Shown: positions 1-6,321 of the stretch, piece by piece
Position numbering within the stretch: position 1 is the first letter of the stretch
Layout: every line of letters begins with the position of its first letter
Assembly (NCBI GenBank): GCA_027003075.1
Contig: JALWYV010000045.1
Location: 1 to 45,290 of the forward strand
Source: Caldifarciminota bacterium
Lineage (GTDB): Bacteria > Hydrothermota > Hydrothermia > LBFQ01
Direction: 5' to 3'
Length of the DNA: 45,290 nucleotides
Translations under genes and position numbers: made by a program
The notes under the pieces: model-generated
The model's database searches: none
Seen by the model: only the letters and a program-made list of their open reading frames with translations
Told to the model about the DNA's origin: nothing

Positions 1-58
1 CACCCTTAAGGACGGACTTGCGGGCGTCGTCGTTGTACCTGATGTCTTTCGCAGCCAT
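1..58 (-). CDS. groL: Chaperonin GroEL, N-terminal fragment
   Basis: Only the first 19 codons lie inside the window, and the gene continues past base 1. The visible protein begins MAAKDIRYNDDARKSVLKG, the standard GroEL opening. An AGGAGGTG Shine-Dalgarno sequence (about 63-70) sits 4 nt before the ATG at 58-56. The gene follows groES by 15 bases, so the two form the usual groES-groEL operon encoding the ATP-driven cytoplasmic folding chamber and its lid. Confidence 0.93.
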   Translation of the reverse strand, partial: MAAKDIRYNDDARKSVLKG

Positions 59-73
59 GTTTCACCTCCTTTT

Positions 74-379
<306 letters not shown>

Positions 380-425
380 GGTCTTACCTCCTTCTTAAAC
401 TTATGTTAACTGATTTAGGAATAGA

Positions 426-454
426 ATAATGTGGGAAATCTGCTCACCTGTCAA
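426..454 (-). promoter_or_regulatory. groES-groEL promoter
   Basis: A perfect TTGACA -35 box (454-449) lies 17 bases from a CATTAT -10 box (431-426, four of six consensus matches). The -35 box overlaps the last codons of rsmD. No CIRCE inverted repeat is visible in the leader, so HrcA control is not supported. Confidence 0.6.
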
Positions 455-998
455 GTGTTGAAACCTTCCTGTAAAACGCCACGGCCGTGTCCCCGCCCTT
501 GACGAACTTGAAGAGCCTCAACCCCTCAACCTCCGGTGGCCTCTCCCGTGATGGCATCTCTAAGACGAATATACCCCCTTCCTTCAGGTAAGGGATTATC
601 GCCCTCAGAAGGTCCCTCCTCCTCTCCCACGCGTAGGGAGGATCAGCCAGTATGAGGTCAAAGTCCCCGGAGAAGGTCCTCAAGAAAGACAGTACGTCGG
701 CCTTTACCACCTTGACGTTTTCTGACAGACCGAGTTTCTGAAGGTTTTCCCTTATAACCCTCACACTTGCGGGATTGCTGTCCACAAATATGCAACTCCT
801 TGCTCCGCGGGACAGGGCCTCTATGCCGAGCGCACCGCTGCCACTGAAGAGGTCAAGGACGTCGTACCCCTCAACCGTCGGTAGGATGTCGTATATCCGT
901 TTTCTCGTGAAGGAACTCGTGGGCCTGACGTGGCGGGCAGTCTTCAACTTCGTACCCCGGTACCTCCCACCGGAGACCTGTACTCCCGTCCTCTTCAT
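444..998 (-). CDS. rsmD: 16S rRNA (guanine-966-N2)-methyltransferase RsmD
   Basis: This 184-residue Rossmann-fold methyltransferase shows the RsmD signature. The N-terminal SGGRYRG segment is followed by RPTSSFTRKRIYDIL, the SAM-binding motif DLFSGSGALGIEALSRGA (about residues 49-66) and the catalytic ADPPY (residues 118-122), diagnostic of N-methylation of an amino group. It methylates G966 of 16S rRNA during 30S assembly. Its ATG overlaps the panD stop codon as ATGA, so it is translationally coupled in an ACT-panD-rsmD operon. The groES -35 box is embedded in its 3' end. Confidence 0.93.
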   Translation of the reverse strand: MKRTGVQVSGGRYRGTKLKTARHVRPTSSFTRKRIYDILPTVEGYDVLDLFSGSGALGIEALSRGARSCIFVDSNPASVRVIRENLQKLGLSENVKVVKADVLSFLRTFSGDFDLILADPPYAWERRRDLLRAIIPYLKEGGIFVLEMPSRERPPEVEGLRLFKFVKGGDTAVAFYRKVSTLDR

Positions 999-1345
999 TT
1001 CCGGGCGATCACCTCGTTCTTCTCGTTGAAGATCAGGACCCTGGGCTTATGCTCCCCGACCTCTTCGGGGGTTACCCACGTAAAGGCCATGATTATGAGC
1101 CTGTCCCCCACCTCGGCCAGACGGGCCGTTCCACCGTTCACCTTTATCTCCCCTTTCCCTCCGGGTATAGCGTAGGTCTCAAATCTACCCCCCGTCTCAA
1201 CGTTGATGACCAGAACGCTCTCGTAGGGGAGTATACCCGCCTCCTCCATCATCTCTCTGTCTATCACTATGCTGCCTTCGTAGTTCAGGTCCTTGGAGGA
1301 GACCCTTACCCAGTGGAGTTTGGCTTTCAAAACTTTATAGAACAT
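995..1345 (-). CDS. panD: Aspartate 1-decarboxylase PanD
   Basis: The 116-residue protein matches PanD. It makes beta-alanine from L-aspartate for pantothenate and coenzyme A. The self-cleavage site is clear: YEGS at residues 22-25, where cleavage between Gly24 and Ser25 creates the pyruvoyl cofactor. The Y..NVETGGRFETYAI segment is also typical. A GGAGGAGGT ribosome-binding site precedes the ATG, and the start lies inside the 3' end of the upstream ACT gene (11-base overlap). coaX, the next enzyme class in the CoA pathway, is elsewhere in the window (39943). Confidence 0.96.
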   Translation of the reverse strand: MFYKVLKAKLHWVRVSSKDLNYEGSIVIDREMMEEAGILPYESVLVINVETGGRFETYAIPGGKGEIKVNGGTARLAEVGDRLIIMAFTWVTPEEVGEHKPRVLIFNEKNEVIARK

Positions 1346-1775
1346 GGGGTACCTCCTCCTCCAGAAACATCAGAACCTCGTTCAAAAGCGTTCTGCGTAT
1401 GGCTACTCCCAACACTCCAGATGTCAGGGCTATGAACTCAAGGTTTATACCCATGTTGGCCAGAGTTTCAAGGACTCCACGGAGATCCAGCACGTTCAGG
1501 AACTCTATAAAGGCGAGACCCGGATCCACCACCACCTCTCTGGCTCCCGTCCTCTCGGCTATCTCCTCCCTGCGTCTCCTTATCTCCATACCCTCGCTCT
1601 CGTAAACTATGACGGAAAAATCTCCCCTTCCTCCAACGGAACTATCAAAGCTCGCGGCCAGAATGGTAAAACCTTCCCCTTTAAGTGTCTGAATGACGTC
1701 CGCCGCAACCCCCGGTCTATCCTTGAGCGACCGAAAGGTCACCTTGGCCACCCTTTCCTTGTAGTGTACGCTCAA
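1335..1775 (-). CDS. Free-standing tandem ACT-domain protein, aspartokinase regulatory-like
   Basis: The 146 residues form two ACT domains, about 8-70 (VTFRSLKDRPGVAADVI) and 82-146 (FLNVLDLRGVLETLANMGIN). They resemble the paired C-terminal ACT domains of aspartate kinase, but no kinase domain is present. ACT pairs bind amino acids such as lysine or threonine, so it may act as a separate regulatory subunit. The link to aspartate is supported by its operon partner panD, which consumes aspartate. The start is TTG at 1775, chosen because a TAAAAT box ends 8 nt upstream. An internal GTG (1751) is an alternative. The ligand is unknown. Confidence 0.7.
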   Translation of the reverse strand: MSVHYKERVAKVTFRSLKDRPGVAADVIQTLKGEGFTILAASFDSSVGGRGDFSVIVYESEGMEIRRRREEIAERTGAREVVVDPGLAFIEFLNVLDLRGVLETLANMGINLEFIALTSGVLGVAIRRTLLNEVLMFLEEEVPHVL

Positions 1776-1783
1776 AGGATTTT

Positions 1784-1789
1784 ATTTTA
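1784..1789 (-). promoter_or_regulatory. -10 box for the ACT-panD-rsmD operon
   Basis: TAAAAT ends 8 nt before the TTG start at 1775, implying a leaderless or nearly leaderless transcript. A second overlapping TAAAAT occupies 1784-1779. Confidence 0.5.
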
Positions 1790-1804
1790 TGGCCGAAAGA
1801 CTTC

Positions 1805-2320
1805 TCAGAATATCCTGAACTCCACTATCCTGTCAGCCGCGGAGGTTCCCCTCGCCCTGCTATCACCGTAGGAGACGGCGACCATCTTTTCAGGGGGCAA
1901 TCCCTTGCTTATGAGGTAGCGGACGATTGAAGTCGCCCTTACGGCCGCCAGCTCCCAGTTGGTGGGGTACCTGTCCCTGTTGCTCTTTACGGGGGACTTA
2001 TCCGTATAAACGGCCACGTGTACCTGATTGAAGCCGCTCTTTTTCAGGTCCTTTACGAGGTCGTCAAGTATCCTCTTTCCCCTCGGAGAGAGTTCGGTAC
2101 TCCCCGGCATAAATATGCTGTCCGAGGGCATGCGGAGGACGGTCTTATCCTCCGTTATCTCCGTGGTCTTCTCACCACCCACCGGTATCTGCTTTATGAG
2201 ACGGGTGTTCTCCTCGTAGAGGTCCCGAACGACCTTCTCAAGTGGCACGACCTTGCCGTAGTAGAGGTAAAGCATCCCACCACCGAGGGCGAGAACGGCA
2301 AGGCCCAGAACGAACCGCAT
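1805..2320 (-). CDS. OmpA/MotB-type peptidoglycan-binding envelope protein
   Basis: The 171-residue protein has one N-terminal membrane segment (about residues 3-22, FVLGLAVLALGGGMLYLYY), a short coiled linker (EKVVRDLYEENTRLIKQI), then a C-terminal OmpA-like domain. The domain shows FMPGSTELSPRGKRILDDL, NWELAAVRATSIVRYL and the closing AADRIVEFRI, which fit the peptidoglycan-binding fold (LSxxRAxxVxxxL, R..RRVEF). It probably tethers the cell envelope to murein from the inner membrane. It is a single-gene unit with a leaderless-type promoter. A MotB role is unlikely because no flagellar genes are nearby. Confidence 0.75.
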   Translation of the reverse strand: MRFVLGLAVLALGGGMLYLYYGKVVPLEKVVRDLYEENTRLIKQIPVGGEKTTEITEDKTVLRMPSDSIFMPGSTELSPRGKRILDDLVKDLKKSGFNQVHVAVYTDKSPVKSNRDRYPTNWELAAVRATSIVRYLISKGLPPEKMVAVSYGDSRARGTSAADRIVEFRIF

Positions 2321-2326
2321 AGGGGT

Positions 2327-2332
2327 ATTTTA
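2327..2332 (-). promoter_or_regulatory. -10 box for the OmpA-like gene
   Basis: TAAAAT ends 6 nt before ATG 2320. No Shine-Dalgarno sequence fits in that space. Confidence 0.6.
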
Positions 2333-2351
2333 CCCCCGTTACGTGGAAAAG

Positions 2352-4031
2352 TTATTTCCTAAGGATTACCTTGAATACGCCCACGCGTCTCCCGTCCTTA
2401 CGTACGTCAACGAAAACGCTACCGCTAACGCCCAACGGGAGGGAGTACTCCCCGGTGCTGAAGTAGCCTTCCCTCTTGCCAACGAGCCTGCCGGAGGGGT
2501 CGTATACCCTTACGGTGTACCTGCCTGTCTGAGAAACCTTGAACCTTATTCCGCCCGGATAACTACCGACTACGGCCGCATTCCGGCACACTTCCCTCTC
2601 ACCCACGACGAGTTCCACGTCCTCACCGAGGGGGCATACGGTGTCCACCGTCATGCCGTTGCCTACGGCCACCAGGGCGTTCCTTACGGCGAAGTTGAGG
2701 TTATACAGGCTGTCCCGCGTGGGGAGATCATAGACTGAAACGCTCTGAAGGGTGAGGGAGAGGGTGTTCACGTTTCCACAGATGGCCGGTCTCAGGTAAT
2801 TACCGGAGGAGTCCAGCTGCAACAGGAAGGCGTCACCACCGGATGAGAGGAGGAAGACCGTGTGGTTGTCCCCGTCCACGGTTGAGGTTATGGCGTACCT
2901 TCCCACGTCGTACCCGGATGTGGCGTACTCCTTCGCCCATATCAGGTTTCCGGAGGTGTCCATCTTTATCAGAACGGCGTCCCCGGCCATCTCGGCGGCC
3001 ACGTACACGTACCCGTTGGAGTAGTACAGGTTCCTTACCCTGTCCATAGTGCCGTCGGAGACCACCCTTCTGGCCCACAGGACGGCGCCGTCGCTCCCTC
3101 TGACCTTCATTACGAGGATGTCCCGGTAGGAGGGGTCGTTGGCCGGAGATTCCCACGTGTTGGAGTACCCGCCTATTACGAAGTTACCGGAGGGCAGCAC
3201 CGTTACCCCTATGGCGCTCTCTCTGCTGCCCGGAACGAAGTAGTAGGAGGACTGCCCCCTGTACCTCCGCGTCCACACCGTATCCCCGGAGGGGGTCATC
3301 TTCACGGCGTAAATGTCCCAGTCCTCCGGGTCCCCGGCCGTATAACTGCGCAGGCTATCCTCAACCCTTCCCACGATGATGTAGTTCCCGGAAGGGTCCT
3401 TCTCAACGTCAAACAGGAGGTGGGCGAGGACGGTGTCTGTTCCGTACTTGAACCTGCCTATCCTCTTCTGCCACAGTATACTGCTGCCATCGGAGGAGAG
3501 TTTTATAACTATGGCGTCGTAATCTCCCGGTATGGCAGGGTTGCTTCGGGTGGCATCCGTCTGGCCAACTATCACGTACCCACCGTCCTCTATAACGTCC
3601 CACGCCTTATCGGTCTCGTACGCGTGGATCGGACTGGCCCCTATCCGTTTAGCCCACTGGACGTTCCCCCAGACGTCCGTCTTGATCACGAATATGTGGT
3701 GAGTGTCCGCCGGATAGGGCATTAGACCCGTATAACCCACCATCACGAACCCGCCGTCGGAGGTCCTCTCCATCCACGTGGCGTGGTCTTCCCTCGCCGT
3801 TCCACTACTGAGTTTCCTGCCGTAAACCTTCTCCCATACTACGTTCCCGAACGTATCCGTCTTTATCAGAAAGAAATCGCCGTATCCCAGCCCACCGGAG
3901 GAGAAGGAGTTCGTACGTCCGAACATCACGTAACCGTTCCACATCCTCACCACCGTATAGGGCGTCTCCGTACCCGATGCACCGTACCTGTAAATAAACG
4001 TCCAAAATACCCCCATCAATCCCAGAAACAT
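2352..4031 (-). CDS. Secreted propeller-type surface protein with Por/T9SS-like C-terminal sorting tail
   Basis: The 559-residue protein starts with a short uncharged hydrophobic segment (MFLGLMGVFWTFIYRYG). It then has about six repeats of the type DGGFVMVGYT ... VIKTDVWGNVQWAKRIG, each pairing a GG[YF]V.VG strand with a W.K.[IY]G strand. That pattern is typical of delta-60 or beta-propeller-like surface proteins. The last 70 residues (YTVRVYDPSGRLV ... VFVDVRKDGRRVG ... KVILRK) resemble the type A sorting domain recognised by type IX secretion. The substrate or ligand is unknown. It is a single-gene unit, with a TAGAAT box 7 nt before ATG 4031. Confidence 0.72.
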   Translation of the reverse strand: MFLGLMGVFWTFIYRYGASGTETPYTVVRMWNGYVMFGRTNSFSSGGLGYGDFFLIKTDTFGNVVWEKVYGRKLSSGTAREDHATWMERTSDGGFVMVGYTGLMPYPADTHHIFVIKTDVWGNVQWAKRIGASPIHAYETDKAWDVIEDGGYVIVGQTDATRSNPAIPGDYDAIVIKLSSDGSSILWQKRIGRFKYGTDTVLAHLLFDVEKDPSGNYIIVGRVEDSLRSYTAGDPEDWDIYAVKMTPSGDTVWTRRYRGQSSYYFVPGSRESAIGVTVLPSGNFVIGGYSNTWESPANDPSYRDILVMKVRGSDGAVLWARRVVSDGTMDRVRNLYYSNGYVYVAAEMAGDAVLIKMDTSGNLIWAKEYATSGYDVGRYAITSTVDGDNHTVFLLSSGGDAFLLQLDSSGNYLRPAICGNVNTLSLTLQSVSVYDLPTRDSLYNLNFAVRNALVAVGNGMTVDTVCPLGEDVELVVGEREVCRNAAVVGSYPGGIRFKVSQTGRYTVRVYDPSGRLVGKREGYFSTGEYSLPLGVSGSVFVDVRKDGRRVGVFKVILRK

Positions 4032-4038
4032 AGTCCGA

Positions 4039-4044
4039 ATTCTA
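4039..4044 (-). promoter_or_regulatory. -10 box for the surface-protein gene
   Basis: TAGAAT ends 7 nt before ATG 4031, giving a leaderless arrangement. Confidence 0.55.
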
Positions 4045-4111
4045 AGGACGTTTTAAAGCTTCATAGCGTTTTGTTGCCGTAAGTGGGACAAAAGAGTTTA
4101 CGATCCCGTTT

Positions 4112-5392
4112 TCAGGTTTCCATGTACCTTTCCATTTCCCTGCGGTACCTCCCGTAGAGGGGGAAGGCCTCCGTAAGTTCCTTAACTTTCTTTCTCGCCC
4201 TCTCCTTCATTCCCTCGTCCTCCGGAGCCTTAAGGACGTCGGCTATTATCCGGCCTATCTCCCTCATCTCCCCCTCCTTCATGCCACGGGTGGTAAGGGC
4301 GGGGGTGCCTATCCTTATACCGCTGGCCCGCGTCGGGGGGAGGGGGTCGTCCGGTACGGTGTTCTTATTTACGGTTATCCCCACCTCGCCGAGGAGCCTC
4401 TCGGCCTTCTTACCGGACATCCCCAGGTTTCTCAAGTCTACCAACATCAGGTGGTTGTCCGTACCGCCGGAGACGAGATTAAGGCCGTTCTCCATAAGGC
4501 TCTCGGCCAGGGCCTTTGCGTTCTTTACTATCTGAACCGCGTACTCTTTGAAGGAGGGCTGGAGGGCCTCCTTGAAGGCCACGGCCTTGGCGGCTATGAC
4601 GTGCATAAGGGGGCCTCCCTGCATTCCGGGGAAGACGCTCTTGTCCACCATTTTACCGAGTTCCGGGTCGTCAGTCATTATCATGGCACCCCGCGGTCCC
4701 CGGAGGGTCTTGTGGGTAGTCGTGGTTATGAAGTGGGCGTAGGGAACGGGAGATGGATGGACACCGGCGGCGACCAGTCCGGCTATGTGGGCGATATCGG
4801 CCATAAGGTAGGCTCCTACCTCGTCGGCTATCTCTCTGAAGGCCTTGAAGTCTATCTCACGGGGATAGGCTGAGTACCCCGTAACGATTATCTGGGGACG
4901 ATACTTCTTAGCCAGCGTCCTGACCTGGTCGTAATCTATGCGGCCGGTCTCGGGGTTCACGCCGTAGTACTGGACCTTGTAGAGTTTGCCGGCGAAGTTG
5001 ACGGGGGCGCCGTGGGATAGGTGTCCTCCGTGATCCAGCCTCATGGCGAGGATGGTGTCGCAGGGCCTCAGGACGGCGAAGTACACGGCCATGTTGGCCT
5101 GGGTCCCGCTGTGGGGCTGGACGTTGGCGTGCTTGACGTTGAAGAGTCTCTTCGCCCTCTCCCTCGCCAGCTCCTCGGCCACGTCCACGAACTCGCACCC
5201 TCCGTAGTACCTCTTTCTGGGGTACCCCTCGGCGTACTTGTTCGTCATCACGCTGCCCATGGCGGTAAGCACGGCCAGAGATACGAAGTTCTCGGAGGCT
5301 ATAAGCTCAAGGCCCTCGTGCTGGCGGACGGCCTCCCTGTATATGGCCTCGTACACGTCGGGGTCGGTCCTGTAAAGCTCGTCAAAAAACAT
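4112..5392 (-). CDS. glyA: Serine hydroxymethyltransferase GlyA
   Basis: This 426-residue PLP enzyme converts serine and tetrahydrofolate to glycine and methylene-tetrahydrofolate, the main source of one-carbon units. It shows the family landmarks: LIASENFVS near residue 32, [21 protein letters not shown], the PLP-region ADIAHIAGL, and the Schiff-base lysine in [13 protein letters not shown]. The length matches bacterial GlyA. It is divergent from the nuclease gene at 5450, with a TAAAAT box 7 nt before ATG 5392. Confidence 0.97.
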   Translation of the reverse strand: MFFDELYRTDPDVYEAIYREAVRQHEGLELIASENFVSLAVLTAMGSVMTNKYAEGYPRKRYYGGCEFVDVAEELARERAKRLFNVKHANVQPHSGTQANMAVYFAVLRPCDTILAMRLDHGGHLSHGAPVNFAGKLYKVQYYGVNPETGRIDYDQVRTLAKKYRPQIIVTGYSAYPREIDFKAFREIADEVGAYLMADIAHIAGLVAAGVHPSPVPYAHFITTTTHKTLRGPRGAMIMTDDPELGKMVDKSVFPGMQGGPLMHVIAAKAVAFKEALQPSFKEYAVQIVKNAKALAESLMENGLNLVSGGTDNHLMLVDLRNLGMSGKKAERLLGEVGITVNKNTVPDDPLPPTRASGIRIGTPALTTRGMKEGEMREIGRIIADVLKAPEDEGMKERARKKVKELTEAFPLYGRYRREMERYMET

Positions 5393-5399
5393 AGAGGGT

Positions 5400-5405
5400 A
5401 TTTTA
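5400..5405 (-). promoter_or_regulatory. -10 box for glyA
   Basis: TAAAAT ends 7 nt before ATG 5392. It is one half of a compact divergent promoter region with the box at 5432. Confidence 0.6.
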
Positions 5406-5431
5406 CCCCCGCTTACGCTTCACATCACCGT

Positions 5432-5437
5432 TAAAAT
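5432..5437 (+). promoter_or_regulatory. -10 box for the McrC-like gene
   Basis: TAAAAT ends 12 nt before GTG 5450. This is the longest gap in the leaderless-like set. A GGGGAG lies in between but would fall at the very start of the transcript. Confidence 0.5.
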
Positions 5438-5449
5438 CCGGGGAGTAGC

Positions 5450-6298
5450 GTGAGGACGGTTAAGGAGTACGACTTCGTCCCCCTTACTCCCGGGCCACCG
5501 GGACGCCTCAGATGGGCCTTCAGGAAGGTTGGCCCCCTGTATCAGGTGAGGGGGGTGGGTAAGTACAGGGATCTGGTTATAGAACCCCGTTGGGGATGGG
5601 AGAGCCTTTACCGGATGCTCTCGTCCGCCTTCGGCCTTGAGGAGGGAAGGGGAGGAGTTGAGGGAATAGAGGACGCGGTAAGGAACAGGTTCCTGAAACT
5701 GGTGGAGGAGTACGCGAGGGAAAGGGTGGGGTACAGGGAGGCCTTCAACGTGTACGGACGGGGCCGTATTCTCCCTCACAGGTACGACCCCCTCAAGCCT
5801 ACGGACTTGCCCGCCGTGGGGGACGAGATGGGGACGCCGGTTGAGGTCCTGTGGCTCAGATACCTTTTACATATCATGGGATACGACGTGGACGATTACG
5901 AGGAGCCACCGGAGGGGGCCTTCAGGCTCAAGTTCTACGAGGAGCCGGAGGAGGAAGTCTGGAAGCTGGCCTACGTTATTTACTCCGGAATGTTCGGCTG
6001 GGGAAACGTCGGATTCCTCGTAAATACCCCCTACCTCTTTGAGGAGTACGTCGGCAGGAGGTTCGGGGGGAGGAGAGTTGGAGACATGGAGTGGGACATA
6101 CGCCCGGACTTCGTCCTCAAAGACGGCACACCGATGGATGCCAAGTACAAGGTACACCCCACGAGATCGGACGTGTACCAGGCCTTCACGTACGCCACCC
6201 TTCTCGGGAAGGAAAGGGCTGTTCTGGTCTATCCGATGGTGGAGGAGAGGGATATACGGTTAGGAGACGTACTGATAGAGGTAAGAGCCGCATTCTGA
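5450..6298 (+). CDS. Orphan McrC-like PD-(D/E)XK nuclease
   Basis: The 282-residue protein resembles the nuclease subunit McrC of McrBC-type modification-dependent restriction systems. The C-terminal third has NTPYLFEEYVG, then PD at residues 219-220, DAK at 230-232 and DVYQAFTYA after it. That is the PD-(D/E)XK catalytic core with the Q motif seen in McrC. The N-terminal part (RWAFRKVGPLYQVRGVGKYRDLVIEPR) fits McrC less clearly. No McrB GTPase or methylase gene is adjacent: glyA lies upstream and an exported metallopeptidase downstream. It may be a solo nuclease or work with a distant partner. The start is GTG. Confidence 0.6.
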   Translation: MRTVKEYDFVPLTPGPPGRLRWAFRKVGPLYQVRGVGKYRDLVIEPRWGWESLYRMLSSAFGLEEGRGGVEGIEDAVRNRFLKLVEEYARERVGYREAFNVYGRGRILPHRYDPLKPTDLPAVGDEMGTPVEVLWLRYLLHIMGYDVDDYEEPPEGAFRLKFYEEPEEEVWKLAYVIYSGMFGWGNVGFLVNTPYLFEEYVGRRFGGRRVGDMEWDIRPDFVLKDGTPMDAKYKVHPTRSDVYQAFTYATLLGKERAVLVYPMVEERDIRLGDVLIEVRAAF

Positions 6299-6309
6299 CA
6301 CGGCGGGGT

Positions 6310-6315
6310 TAAAAT
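6310..6315 (+). promoter_or_regulatory. -10 box for the metallopeptidase-SWIM operon
   Basis: TAAAAT ends 6 nt before GTG 6322. Confidence 0.6.
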
Positions 6316-6321
6316 AGAGTC

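Noticed and set aside
380-445. CIRCE operator at groES
   Set aside because: No TTAGCACTC/GAGTGCTAA inverted repeat is present in the leader.
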